Source: Pirellulaceae bacterium (GTDB lineage Bacteria; Planctomycetota; Planctomycetia; Pirellulales; Pirellulaceae). From it: 64,000 nucleotides of DNA. The notes below the pieces were generated by a model. It was not told the origin of the DNA, searched no databases, and saw nothing but the letters and a program-made list of their open reading frames with translations. The translations under genes were made by a program, and so were the position numbers. The stretch covers positions 682,001 to 746,000 of the forward strand of contig JAHBXT010000002.1 of NCBI GenBank assembly GCA_019636385.1. Reading direction: 5' to 3'. Shown here in pieces: positions 1-8,349 of this stretch. Position 1 is the first letter of the stretch. Every line of letters starts with the position of its first letter.

Positions 1-263
1 ATATCAAGCATCCTCGTGGATAGGTCGACTCCATCCAGCCAGCGACTCTGACTCCCCAGAGCCGGACCCAGCAAGCCGGTGCCACAACCGGCATCCAGAA
101 TGCGAATGGTGTCCGCTTCGGGCAACTGACATTCTCGCAACAAGTCGGCCACGAGCCGTGGTCCCAGATAGCCGACTTGTTCGCACTGGCTATCGTACTG
201 GTCCGCCAGTGAATCAAACATGTCGGTTATCTTGTCAGTGTCAATTGGCGGAGATTTAGACAT
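1..263 (-). CDS. Class I SAM-dependent methyltransferase, N-terminal part (cut by window edge)
   Basis: The minus strand is open from an ATG at 261-263 to the left edge, giving 87 codons. The N-terminal region includes 'MFDSLADQYDSQ', typical of small-molecule methyltransferases of the UbiE/Methyltransf_11 kind. It is followed by motif I, 'ILDAGCGTGLLG', which binds S-adenosylmethionine, and by an acidic 'DGVDLS' motif II, where the Asp would contact the ribose. Upstream ATGs are in other frames and hit stops, so the start is well fixed. The C-terminal substrate-binding half is outside the window, so the substrate cannot be inferred. The call as a methyltransferase is secure; a more exact role is not. 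Confidence 0.82.
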   Translation of the reverse strand, partial: MSKSPPIDTDKITDMFDSLADQYDSQCEQVGYLGPRLVADLLRECQLPEADTIRILDAGCGTGLLGPALGSQSRWLDGVDLSTRMLD

Positions 264-465
264 CTGTGGTGCATTCCATCGAAGCCATCTTTTGGGGATA
301 ACCAGTAATTTCAACCGGGGATTGGCTGACAAAAATCGAAGCTTTTTGGTAATGTTTGAGCGCTATTCAACCGCTCAACAGCATATAACCTAATCCGACA
401 CAATTGGTCTTGCCATTGGACAACTTTCGATTCGACCTAAATCGTAAAGTAACCAGAAAATCTCA

Positions 466-1815
466 ATGAAAAATCAGCCAACTTCAAGATCAAATCGACG
501 ACAGTGGCTCTGGCACACAGCAGTGCTGGGCGGTGGTTGCTTCGTTGCGGAGTCGCTGCCAGCCAAAGACTCCAATTCTTCATTGGAGAAACTCCACATT
601 GCCTGCATCGGTGCCGGGGGCAAGGGCGAGACCAACATTTTAGGTGTCATGCGTGAGCAGGTGGTCGCTGTGTGTGATGTCGATCAGTCGCGGGGTCAAA
701 AGGGATTCAAACTGGTCCCTCGGGCAAAGCGATATGTGGACTATCGTGAAATGTTAGATGATCTGAAGGACATCGACTGTGTTGTTGTCAGCACGCCGGA
801 TCATTCTCATGGGCCAGCTGCCATTCGGTCACTTCGTATGGGATACCACGTCTACTGCGAAAAGCCGCTCGCGCATTCGATCTATGAGGCGCGGCTGATG
901 AAGCAGATCGCAGAGGAGAAGAATCTAGTCACTCAAATGGGAAACCAGGGTCATGCCAGTCCAGTACTTCGCGAGGCGGTAGAGATCATCCGGTCTGGGG
1001 CTATCGGTAAAGTCACTGAGTTTCATGCTTGGACGAACAGACCGTCATGGCCGCAGGGATTGAGCAAGCCAACCGAGCAGCCGCCAATTCCTGCCGACTT
1101 GAATTGGGACCTTTGGCTAGGACGTGCCGCTTACAGAGACTATCATCCGGCTTACTGCCCCTTTAATTGGCGAGGCTGGTGGGACTTCGGCACTGGTGCC
1201 TTGGGAGATATGGCCTGCCACATCGTCGATATGGGCTTCTGGGCATTGGATTTGAAATATCCAGACCTAGTCGTCGCCGATGCGACCGGTCAATCTCCAG
1301 ATTCACCTCCCAGGTCGAGCACCGTTCAGTTTCAGTTTCCCGCCAGAGGCGACCAGCCACCGGTTAAATTTACTTGGTACGACGGCGGTCGGAAGCCAGA
1401 TCCCAAACTAGTAGGGCAGAGCCAATTAGCATCAGGTGGATCAATCTTGGTCGGAGACCAGGGCAGTATGTATTTGCCCGGCGATTATGGTAACAAATAT
1501 CAATTGTTTCCTGCCGATAAATTTGCTGACTACAAACCACCTGCGCCATCATTGCCTCGGGTTACGACCGCGTCCAACGACATCCTAGTAGCGGCGAGTC
1601 ATTACCGAGAATGGCTGGATGGCTGCAAAGGCGGAGCCCAGCCTCAATCCAACTTCACCTATGCGGCACTATTGACCGAAGTTGTCCTGCTAGGCAATCT
1701 GGCGATTCGCGCCGGCAAGCCGATCAAATGGGATCCGGTCAAAATGCGAGCCATCGGAGTCCCCGAAGCTGATGCCTGGATTCAGCCCGACTTTCGTTCA
1801 GGCTGGCAAGTTTGA
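466..1815 (+). CDS. Gfo/Idh/MocA family oxidoreductase with Tat leader
   Basis: A 449-aa NAD(P)-dependent sugar or inositol dehydrogenase-like protein. The N-terminus has a twin-arginine leader ('NRRQWLWHTAVLGGG'), so it is probably exported folded with its cofactor. The Rossmann glycine motif follows ('CIGAGGKGETN'), then a dinucleotide acidic residue in 'AVCDVD', and the family hallmark 'YCEKPLAHS' with the catalytic-site Lys. The C-terminal half ('WRGWWDFGTGALGDMACHIVDMGFWAL') matches the secreted planctomycete branch of this family. Paralogues of this kind are numerous in planctomycetes and are thought to act on polysaccharide-derived sugars, but the substrate here is unknown. It stands alone between the methyltransferase and the element boundary. 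Confidence 0.93.
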   Translation: MKNQPTSRSNRRQWLWHTAVLGGGCFVAESLPAKDSNSSLEKLHIACIGAGGKGETNILGVMREQVVAVCDVDQSRGQKGFKLVPRAKRYVDYREMLDDLKDIDCVVVSTPDHSHGPAAIRSLRMGYHVYCEKPLAHSIYEARLMKQIAEEKNLVTQMGNQGHASPVLREAVEIIRSGAIGKVTEFHAWTNRPSWPQGLSKPTEQPPIPADLNWDLWLGRAAYRDYHPAYCPFNWRGWWDFGTGALGDMACHIVDMGFWALDLKYPDLVVADATGQSPDSPPRSSTVQFQFPARGDQPPVKFTWYDGGRKPDPKLVGQSQLASGGSILVGDQGSMYLPGDYGNKYQLFPADKFADYKPPAPSLPRVTTASNDILVAASHYREWLDGCKGGAQPQSNFTYAALLTEVVLLGNLAIRAGKPIKWDPVKMRAIGVPEADAWIQPDFRSGWQV

Positions 1816-2258
1816 TCGTCAATTGTCAAGCGGCTACAACATCTCGTGAACCTTAGCGAAATCCGTAATCGCGAATTCGTCCGCCGCACCCTACGCAAAC
1901 CCTCGCTTCGGCACTTCCTCCTCAGCTCATGAATTGACCATAGGCCAAGAACGGCTTCTGTGCCCACCATCACAACGCCGTATCGTCGTTTCCAGATGTC
2001 TAGCAGGCATTCGTCCCAGCGATCACCTCGACAACTGCTGTCCCCCAGGCCCGGTACCACCTCATCCCGATAGGGCAGCACGACAAAAAACTGTAGAGGC
2101 AGGTTGCGCCAGTGCGGAACATTGGAGAAGAATTTGGGGGAAATCAGCCGCCATCACCAATTCGCAATAGCCGTCAAGAATTGGCAGAAGTACCTAATAG
2201 ACAGTCATTTACGACTGATCCTGATGGCCCAAGAGGGAACCTGCATAGTAGTAACCAA
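1816..2258. other. Intergenic stretch, no gene recognised; left chromosomal flank of the element
   Basis: 443 bases between the oxidoreductase and the left attachment repeat. Short open frames exist on both strands (for example about 99 codons on the minus strand ending near 1782), but none has a recognisable motif and they overlap each other. The last few bases before 2259 should be the original downstream flank of the tRNA-Val gene. I see no clear terminator hairpin there. Confidence 0.5.
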
Positions 2259-2303
2259 TGGGCGGTGCTGGACTCGAACCAGTGACCTCAACGATGTCAA
2301 CGT
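2259..2303 (-). repeat. Left attachment repeat: detached 3' half of tRNA-Val
   Basis: 45 bases identical to 20699-20743. They cover the tRNA discriminator base, 3' acceptor strand, T arm, variable loop and anticodon arm up to the loop. The flanking bases differ on both sides (a at 2258 against g at 20698; c at 2304 against t at 20744). This is the original chromosomal 3' half of the tRNA, displaced when the element inserted and supplied its own copy. Confidence 0.92.
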
Positions 2304-2506
2304 CCGAGCGATCGATCAAAAATGCCGTAAATCATTGGGTAAATTGCGATACAAGAGAACGCTTGCACCAATGCTTGCACCAAATCGCTGAATTGGTCGA
2401 ACGGAATAGGCTCCAAACGCTGGCCGAAGTGCTGGCGGATTCGCTCGAACCTGACGCATTGGGAAGACTTGCCAACGCTCTGACCCGATGTGCGGAAAGG
2501 GACTGA
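2304..2506 (+). other. Stranded in-frame continuation of the integrase gene (67 codons)
   Basis: Reading the 45-bp repeat in the register used by the integrase at the right end, the frame stays open past the core into 67 further codons ending in TGA at 2504-2506. In the integrated state there is no good start of its own: the ATG at 2258 is chromosomal and would translate antisense tRNA. In an excised circle the integrase would read through attP straight into this segment, giving a protein of about 620 aa instead of 560. The encoded residues ('LVERNRLQTLAEVLADSL', 'LGRLANALTR') look like amphipathic helix. Alternatively it is an unused frame next to the att site. Confidence 0.6.
2361..2383 (+). 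repeat. Candidate integrase arm-type sites, left (2 copies of GCTTGCACCAA)
   Basis: Two 11-bp direct copies at 2361-2371 and 2373-2383, 58 bases inside the left core. The same 11-mer occurs as a matching tandem pair at the other end of the element (20559-20581) and once at 20467. This fits lambda-type arm sites flanking attP. They lie inside the stranded integrase continuation. Confidence 0.55.
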
Positions 2507-2511
2507 ATGGA

Positions 2512-2652
2512 AGTGGGTTCAGTGGGTTACAAGTCACACTCTTGTTGTTTGGTAGGTCTTTCACGGAATGTGATGCAGTCCCAGGCGTGCGACACAGGCG
2601 AACTCGGACGGCGAGTGACCCAAACCAACCCACCAAACCCACTTAACCAACC
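2512..2652. repeat. Iteron array L: 9-bp repeats AGTGGGTTN in both orientations
   Basis: Two direct 9-mers at 2512-2529 (GTGGGTT at 2513 and 2522), then about 100 bases later an inverted group at 2620-2652 with AACCCAC at 2627 and 2636 and weaker copies on either side, all in 9-bp phase. The same 9-mer and the same direct/inverted layout recur inside the primase gene (17793-17990). The segment 2507-2700 otherwise holds no gene. It is a likely binding site of the element's replication protein. Confidence 0.6.
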
Positions 2653-2700
2653 TGCTAGGAATGCAAGCGACAGCGGGGCAATCGAAATAGGTGTTACACA

Positions 2701-3015
2701 ATGAGTTGGGAAACAAGAGCAGACGGGAATCGGTACTATACCCGTAGTCGTCGTGTCGGAGGGCGGATTCAGCGGGAATATGTCGGCGGCGGGACAGTCG
2801 GAGAGCTAGTGGCAACGCTCGACGAAATTGACCGTGAATCGCGATTGCGTGAGGCTGAAGCAATTCGCGAATCGCGACGACAAGCCGAACGAATGGACGA
2901 AGCACTGGCCGAATTTGAAGAACTGGCCGACTACATCGGTCGTGGGTTATTGATCGTGGCAGGGTATCACCAACACAACCGAAGCGAATGGAGAAAACGG
3001 CATGAGCAAGATTGA
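2701..3015 (+). CDS. Small hypothetical protein of mobile-element type (104 aa)
   Basis: The N-terminus ('MSWETRADGNRYYTRSRRV', then 'GGRIQREYVGGGTVGEL') resembles short proteins I associate with planctomycete and cyanobacterial accessory regions. It is followed by a charged helical segment ('REAEAIRESRRQAERMDEALAEFEEL') that may form a coiled coil. No enzymatic motif is visible. Its 3' end overlaps the start of the next gene by 14 bases, so the two are probably translated together. The function is unknown; the pair sits at the left end of the element next to the iterons, which would suit an accessory or regulatory role. Confidence 0.72.
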   Translation: MSWETRADGNRYYTRSRRVGGRIQREYVGGGTVGELVATLDEIDRESRLREAEAIRESRRQAERMDEALAEFEELADYIGRGLLIVAGYHQHNRSEWRKRHEQD

Positions 3016-3589
3016 AACACAAGCCATTGTCAACGCCGAAGTTGACCTGGTGGAAACTGTGAAAAAGGCCAATTCTGGCGACAAACAATCGTTGGCAATT
3101 TTGAGGCGTGAACTTGTCGGCGAACATGCGAACGCGATCATCGACTTTGTCGGTAATCTCGCTAACAGTCTGGAGCAATCGACATTAAATGCCATGCTTG
3201 GCGACGGGCAACAAGGGACTCGGTTGGTGCTCTTGAGGAGGCTGGAACAAATGCGAACTGAACTTGGTTGGAATGAGTCGCCGAAACTCGAGCGCATTTT
3301 GATTGAGCGTGTCTGCCAAACTTGGCTCTATCTCCACTGGTTGGAAATGGTGGACGCCCAGTCCATGAACCGATCGATCGATCGTGTAAAGTATGAATCC
3401 GAAAGGGTTGAACGGGCCGAATGCCGACATTTGCGTGCGGTCAAGATGCTGGCGACAGTTCGTAAGATGGCCTTACCATTGCGGATCGACTTGAAAGCCG
3501 AATTGACCGTAGCGGAGTCGAAATCACCCGCAATTGGCCCGCGAAGCCAATTGGATTTAGTGAACTCAACCAACCAGGACATGGCTTAG
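3002..3589 (+). CDS. Hypothetical protein paired with the preceding 104-aa gene (195 aa)
   Basis: Largely helical. The mid region has 'LVLLRRLEQMRTELGWNESPKLERILIERVCQTWLYLHWLE', followed by a basic helix and 'CRHLRAVKMLATVRKMALPLRIDLKAEL'. A C-terminal pattern of RxxxAVKxLATVRK followed by a beta-like stretch recurs in small mobile-element proteins I have seen described only as hypothetical. There is no signal peptide, membrane segment or catalytic motif. The overlap with the upstream gene implies co-translation. Function unknown. Confidence 0.72.
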   Translation: MSKIETQAIVNAEVDLVETVKKANSGDKQSLAILRRELVGEHANAIIDFVGNLANSLEQSTLNAMLGDGQQGTRLVLLRRLEQMRTELGWNESPKLERILIERVCQTWLYLHWLEMVDAQSMNRSIDRVKYESERVERAECRHLRAVKMLATVRKMALPLRIDLKAELTVAESKSPAIGPRSQLDLVNSTNQDMA

Positions 3590-3873
3590 GCCCGCAGCAT
3601 AGTAAGTAAGAAATTGGTCCAAATGCGGCGGGCGGCCTTGGTACTCGAATTTACCAAATCCACTGCATTCAATTGAAGCGGTAGAAATCAACCAAAAGCC
3701 CCCCGCAGCTCAATGGGTTGCTGCAAAGGCAAGTTCTCAGAACAATAATGTGCTCAAAAAGCGGCAATAACAGTAGCGGGTATTTGCTGGTCACCTCCGT
3801 GAGATCAATAGTCGACTGGCCTCTGAGAAAGCAGACTTAGCTGGCCCGTACAGACTCCTGTTTGCACTAAGGG

Positions 3874-5487
3874 CTACCGCAATAAAGGAAGTCCAAGTTC
3901 CTTCAAGAATTTATTGTGCTCCGCCGTTGCCTTCTGGATCGACTCTTCGATTTTGACTAGTTCACGATGCGTTGCGGCCAGGTTGATCTCTTCCTCGCCC
4001 ACCGCCGTGCTGATGTAGCGGGAGATGTTCAGGTTGAAGTCGTTCTTCTCGATCTCTGCCATGTCCACGCGGCGGGAGTAACGGGTCTCCTCCTTCCGGT
4101 GCTGGTAGGTGTCGATGATCTTCTGGATGTGCTCCTTGCTGAGCTGGTTCTGGCGCTTGCCTTTGACGAAGTGTTCGGCGGCGTTGATGAAGAGCACGTC
4201 GTCGGGCTTCTTGCATTTCTTGAGGACGAGGATGCAGACGGGGATGCCGGTGGAGTAGAAGAGGTTGGCAGGCAGGCCGATGACGGTGTCGATGTGGCCA
4301 TCCTTGAGCAATTTGGTGCGGATGCGTTCCTCGGCCCCGCCACGGAACAGCACCCCATGCGGCAGGATGATCGCCATCACGCCTTCGTCTTTCAGGTAGT
4401 GAAAGCCGTGCAGCAGGAAGGCGAAGTCGGCGGCGGACTTGGGGGCGAGGCCGTGGCTTTTGAAACGGACATCGTCGGCCAGCGCGTCGGTGGGTTCCCA
4501 GCGGTAGCTGAACGGTGGATTGGCCACGATGGCGTCGAAGCTCGGCTTTTTGGCCGGGTTCTGCTCCCGCATCATGTCCCACTCGTTGAGCAGGGTGTCG
4601 CCGTGGAAGATCTCGAACTCCGTGTCCTTCACCCCGTGCAGCAGCATGTTCATGCGGGCGAGGTTGTAGGTGGTGATGTTCTTCTCCTGGCCGAATATTT
4701 TGCCGATGGTGCCGCCTGCCTGGGCCAACCTCTTGCGCACATTGAGCAGCAGGGAGCCGGAGCCGCACGCGAAGTCCATCACGCTCTCCAGCCGCTTCCT
4801 GGTCCCGGTCTTCGGTTCCTGACTGTCGAGCGTGACAATGCCGGATAGGATGCTGGATATCTGCTGCGGGGTGTAGAACTCGCCCGCCTTCTTGCCTGAA
4901 CCGGCGGCAAACTGGCCGATCAGGTATTCATAGGCATCGCCCAGCGCGTCGATGTCCGTGGAAAACTCTGCCAGCCCTTCGGCGATCTTCTGGATGATGG
5001 TGCAGAGCTTGGCGTTCCGATCGGGGTAGGTCTTGCCCAGCTTGGGGGAATTCAGGTCGATCTCGGAGAACAGGCCCTGGAAAGTGCTCTCGAAGGATTC
5101 CGTCTCGATGTATTTGAAGCCCGCTTGCAGCGTGTTCAGCAGCTCCGCGTTCTGGGTGCGGGCCAGGTTGGCGATGCTGTTCCAGAGGTGGGCGGGCTGG
5201 ATGACGTAATGCACCTTGCGCCGCATCTGCTTCTCGAACTCCGGGATGTCGTCCACGTTGTTCGCATACCACAGCGACAGCGGCACCTTGGGGGCGTCGC
5301 CACGGGTGTCGGGGTAATCCCGCCCCAGCTCCTTCTTCGCCGCCGTCTCGTAGTTGTCGGAGAGGTAGCGCAGGAATAGGAAGGACAGCATATAGTCGCG
5401 GAAGTCGTCCGCATCCATCGCCCCGCGCAGTTGGTCGGCGATGCTCCAGAGGGTGTTGCCCAGTTGTTTTTGGTTGGTGTCGGTCAT
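3874..5487 (-). CDS. hsdM: Type I restriction-modification DNA methyltransferase subunit HsdM
   Basis: 537 aa, full length for HsdM. The N-terminal helical HsdM_N domain is recognisable ('LGNTLWSIADQLRGAMDADD', 'LSFLFLRYLSDNYE'). SAM-binding motif I is 'DFACGSGSLLLNV' starting at D238, and catalytic motif IV is 'NPPF' at 323-326, the signature of N6-adenine methylases. With HsdS it protects host DNA; with HsdR it forms the restriction complex. It is the last gene of the minus-strand operon and overlaps the preceding ATPase gene by four bases (ATGA). The coding strand is visibly G+C rich, which produces long spurious open frames on the other strand. There are no missing motifs, so it is probably active. 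Confidence 0.97.
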   Translation of the reverse strand: MTDTNQKQLGNTLWSIADQLRGAMDADDFRDYMLSFLFLRYLSDNYETAAKKELGRDYPDTRGDAPKVPLSLWYANNVDDIPEFEKQMRRKVHYVIQPAHLWNSIANLARTQNAELLNTLQAGFKYIETESFESTFQGLFSEIDLNSPKLGKTYPDRNAKLCTIIQKIAEGLAEFSTDIDALGDAYEYLIGQFAAGSGKKAGEFYTPQQISSILSGIVTLDSQEPKTGTRKRLESVMDFACGSGSLLLNVRKRLAQAGGTIGKIFGQEKNITTYNLARMNMLLHGVKDTEFEIFHGDTLLNEWDMMREQNPAKKPSFDAIVANPPFSYRWEPTDALADDVRFKSHGLAPKSAADFAFLLHGFHYLKDEGVMAIILPHGVLFRGGAEERIRTKLLKDGHIDTVIGLPANLFYSTGIPVCILVLKKCKKPDDVLFINAAEHFVKGKRQNQLSKEHIQKIIDTYQHRKEETRYSRRVDMAEIEKNDFNLNISRYISTAVGEEEINLAATHRELVKIEESIQKATAEHNKFLKELGLPLLR

Positions 5488-6704
5488 GATGCTGGAGGCT
5501 TTGCGGTTTTTGGTCGGGCCTTTTTCGGGGCCTTTGCTGGTGTAGCCGCAGGCGGCGCTATTGGCGTTGGAGTCGTTGGGAAAAGAGCGGGATTGAAGGG
5601 ATAGCGATTGATGAAGTCGTGAAGAACTTTGCGGAAGTAGTTCTTGTTCTCTTCCAGCATCTCCTGCGGCTCATATAGAGAGTATCCGCCGTGGCTGAGG
5701 ATGTTGATGAGGCGCTGGTGAAGCAGCCCGTCTTCGTCGTCCGCATCCTTTTTGATACAGGCGGAAAAGTGGCGATAACCGTGGAAGCTGGCGGTCTTCT
5801 CAAGAATCGAACGCAGCATATTGAAGTGGTGCGTGAAGAGCTTTCCGCTTTGGTCGGCTTCGTAGAGTTCAGCCAGTGCAGCGACGTGGTGAAAGAACGG
5901 CGTCTCGCCTGTTTCTCGAATGACATAGCTACCCGGCTGCTTATCGCGGCTCAGGAAATACTGGGATGCCTTCTTGTTTCTGCTTTCCTCTCTGAACTCG
6001 TTGTAGAGGACATTGAAAAACAGTGTGTGGTGGGTTGAGATAACCGTCTTCAGATGGCTGCCCTGCGTCTTGAGCAAGTATGCAAGATGGTTCGCGACCG
6101 TGATTGCATTATGTTCATCGAGAGAAGAGATCGGGTCGTCGATGTAAATGTATTTAACCCAGTTGTAGGCTTCGATGCCGTCCATTGCGAGTTGCACCAC
6201 CGCCAGGAAAAAGCACCAAATGAAAATGTTCTCTTCACCGCGTGAAACTTTGATGTGTGTTTCAATCTTGGTCCGCTCCTCAGTCTGAGGCTCCGCATCC
6301 TCGACATAATTGGGATTGGGGACCTTGCGGGAGAAAACGACCTCCCATTTGTCTGTATCAATTCGGAAATCGAAGTCTGTGTAACGACTGAGAAAGGGAC
6401 GAATGCGAGTATCCATCTCGATTTCCCAGAGCGAAGTAATGAAGCGAGACTCGGGATTGATCTTTAACTTCCTCTCACGGTCTTCCTTGAGGTCGTTGTC
6501 CCACGAAAAGAGGTCCTCGGTGAAAGCATTGAAATAGAGGGTATCGGGCTCATCGCTGACTTTGACCAAGTTCTTGAAGATGGTCGAGAGGCGAGTCTTT
6601 CCAGTCCCATTGTAAGCGTAAAGCAGGATGAACTTCTTCGAGGCGAGTTCCTTCCGCAGATGAGCTGCCAAATCCGGCAAATCGGCAAACGGTGGAATGC
6701 TCAT
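5484..6704 (-). CDS. PrrC/RloC-like AAA_13 ATPase with probable anticodon-nuclease (HEPN-like) C-terminus
   Basis: 406 aa, close to the length of E. coli PrrC (396). Walker A is 'YNGTGKT' (K36); an ABC signature-like 'VSRGEEN' follows near 153-159; Walker B is 'YIYIDDPISSLDE' (D189, D190); the switch His is in 'ISTHHT' (H225). The C-terminal part carries R298-x3-E302 and H338 in 'NILSHGG', matching the order of the PrrC nuclease triad (Arg320, Glu324, His356). PrrC cleaves tRNA-Lys in the anticodon loop when a phage disarms its partner type Ic restriction enzyme. The gene overlaps hsdS upstream and hsdM downstream by four bases each, so it is made together with the enzyme that would hold it silent. 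The nuclease assignment is inference from this motif and its location; the tRNA target is unknown. The Pro/Ala/Lys-rich tail (380-406) looks disordered. Confidence 0.72.
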   Translation of the reverse strand: MSIPPFADLPDLAAHLRKELASKKFILLYAYNGTGKTRLSTIFKNLVKVSDEPDTLYFNAFTEDLFSWDNDLKEDRERKLKINPESRFITSLWEIEMDTRIRPFLSRYTDFDFRIDTDKWEVVFSRKVPNPNYVEDAEPQTEERTKIETHIKVSRGEENIFIWCFFLAVVQLAMDGIEAYNWVKYIYIDDPISSLDEHNAITVANHLAYLLKTQGSHLKTVISTHHTLFFNVLYNEFREESRNKKASQYFLSRDKQPGSYVIRETGETPFFHHVAALAELYEADQSGKLFTHHFNMLRSILEKTASFHGYRHFSACIKKDADDEDGLLHQRLINILSHGGYSLYEPQEMLEENKNYFRKVLHDFINRYPFNPALFPTTPTPIAPPAATPAKAPKKARPKTAKPPAS

Positions 6705-7906
6705 CCTTCACCCTCCTCTGCTGATGGGAAAAGCTGCTGCATGAGCCCTTTCTTGTGGGCATTGAGAGCTTCCAGCTTATCGCTTTCAGCTTTGATCAGG
6801 TCATCAATGGAGGAAAGACAGTTCGAGATTTTGCTCTGCTCGGCATCAGAGGGGACAAGCACACGCTGCGCCTTTAAGATGCTTCCGGTAATGAGTGGCT
6901 GACCTGAACCAAAGATCAGCTTGTTGATGTTTATGTTTCCGAGGTAATGGAAGATGTAGTCGATTCTTGCCGCTGGCTTGAGTTTGATGACGAGGGTGTT
7001 ATCAGTCACGCCAAACTGACCGCTGGCCTTCGTCAAATAGCCAGCATTCGCACCGACACGGGCAACGAGGATGTGGGGAGTGTCGTAACTGGCTTTGGCA
7101 GTTTTGCCGATGACGCCTGTTGAGCCATAGAGGTCAAATGCTCCATCAGAATCCCGCGCGTCTTTGCCAGACGAGACGTTGAAACATAGATCTCCGAGAG
7201 TTGCATCATTCCATTCGCCTTTGAATTCGGGGAAGCGGAGGCGGGGTTGGGTTTCGCCTTCGCGGGGGAAAAGCTGCTGCATCAGCCCTTTTTTGTGGGT
7301 CTTGAGCGCGTCCACTTTCCGCGCTTGCGCGGCCATCAGCTCGTCCACCGAACTCAGGCACGAGGCGATTTTTTGCTGCTCGGCGAGGGATGGAAACGGG
7401 ATCGGTATCTTGCTCATGACGCCATTCATGAGCTTTGGATTTCCAACGTAAGAGACGTACTTTTTGGCGACAGCGTTGATCAACGCGGCGATGCAAGCAT
7501 TCGCAAAGCCAGTTGAGTTGAGAAGCACTCCACAAACATTGGTGCAATAAAACTTCCCCGGTCGGAAATTCACGTCACCCGCGTTCGCACCGTCCGTGGT
7601 CCAAGTAATTGCGTTATCAAAAAGGAAGTCTGAGTAGTATCCGCTTAAACCATTGTTTTTGGTCTGAGATGAGTAAACGGGATACGGGTTCGCCTCAGTT
7701 TTTACATCCTGCACCAAAGTCATTGAAAGGACATTGCCTCGCGTGACCTGAAACACGTCGCCTACTTCGTTCCGCTCCCATTCCTCTGCGTTACGAAACT
7801 CCGGAAACCGCAACTTCGGCACCAGCGCGGGTTTGCTGTCTTCGTGTTTTGTTGCGCACAAAGGCGCAGAGGCACTAAGTTTTTTTGGCGAACGGGATTT
7901 CTTCAT
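6701..7906 (-). CDS. hsdS: Type I restriction-modification specificity subunit HsdS
   Basis: 401 aa with two target-recognition domains, each preceded by 'RLRFPEF' or 'KLRFPEF' and followed by a conserved helical spacer. The two spacers ('LSSVDELMAAQARKVDAL' and 'LSSIDDLIKAESDKLEAL', each ending 'HKKGLMQQLFP') lie about 180 residues apart and pair as the coiled-coil ruler that sets the gap in the bipartite target. The recognition sequence cannot be predicted from the sequence by eye. The ATG overlaps the end of the upstream 148-aa gene and its stop overlaps the PrrC-like gene, both by four bases. Intact length argues for a working specificity subunit. Confidence 0.96.
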   Translation of the reverse strand: MKKSRSPKKLSASAPLCATKHEDSKPALVPKLRFPEFRNAEEWERNEVGDVFQVTRGNVLSMTLVQDVKTEANPYPVYSSQTKNNGLSGYYSDFLFDNAITWTTDGANAGDVNFRPGKFYCTNVCGVLLNSTGFANACIAALINAVAKKYVSYVGNPKLMNGVMSKIPIPFPSLAEQQKIASCLSSVDELMAAQARKVDALKTHKKGLMQQLFPREGETQPRLRFPEFKGEWNDATLGDLCFNVSSGKDARDSDGAFDLYGSTGVIGKTAKASYDTPHILVARVGANAGYLTKASGQFGVTDNTLVIKLKPAARIDYIFHYLGNININKLIFGSGQPLITGSILKAQRVLVPSDAEQSKISNCLSSIDDLIKAESDKLEALNAHKKGLMQQLFPSAEEGEG

Positions 7907-8349
7907 TCCTTTCCTCCTCTGTGCCTTCGTATCTTTGTGAGAGCTTCTCCCACGTCCCGTTTCTCGTTCGCAACTTCAAGCTGTTGAAGGTCTGAATATT
8001 CACTCGACTCGACTTCGTCGTCTGAATCCCACATCTCGCGGTAGGCGTAGACGTAGCTGGCGGTGGCTTGTGGATCGATTGGCCAATAGTACCGACACAG
8101 AGTTTTGAAAAGCACCAGTCCATTTGGGATGCAGGCATGGTCCAGAAGCTGATCGAGCGTGTGTTCAATCAACTGTTTATCCCGGCTGCCATTGCGAACC
8201 ATTTCCCGCACCGTAGGCGCGTGGATCGCGACGGCTTGCTGATGAAGCGTCTGAAGCGGGTCAATGATCGCCGAGAGGTCGTGGAGTAAGTCCTGGTAGG
8301 CATCGGCCTCGATTGAAGCCGCCTCTTGTGGCAGTCGTTGGTCGTTCAC
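7903..8349 (-). CDS. Hypothetical protein in the hsd operon (148 aa)
   Basis: A mostly helical acidic protein with 'YQDLLHDLSAIIDPLQTL' near the start and 'YYWPIDPQATASYVYAYREMW' in the middle. No catalytic motif, signal or membrane segment. Its stop and the next start overlap by four bases, and its own start touches the KilA-N stop, so it is translationally coupled into the restriction operon. Similar helical proteins occur beside type I loci but I cannot assign a function. It could be an accessory or control subunit. Confidence 0.8.
   Translation of the reverse strand: MNDQRLPQEAASIEADAYQDLLHDLSAIIDPLQTLHQQAVAIHAPTVREMVRNGSRDKQLIEHTLDQLLDHACIPNGLVLFKTLCRYYWPIDPQATASYVYAYREMWDSDDEVESSEYSDLQQLEVANEKRDVGEALTKIRRHRGGKE

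Noticed and set aside
1782..2081. 99-codon minus frame as a transposase remnant
   Set aside because: I could not align it to any transposase motif by eye; left as unassigned intergenic sequence.
2258..2303. Frame reading [14 protein letters not shown] as the start of a protein at 2258
   Set aside because: This is antisense tRNA sequence, a well-known annotation artefact. Only the part after 2303 is considered, as continuation of int in the circle.
2507..2704. 65-codon frame starting at 2507
   Set aside because: It coincides with the iteron array and shows no protein-like pattern; the repeat explains the sequence better.
3962..4848. Long open frames on both strands opposite hsdM (up to 293 codons)
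   Set aside because: They mirror the G+C-rich hsdM codons, have biased composition (Arg/Pro/His or Val/Gly/Asp runs) and no motif, while hsdM itself is a complete family member.
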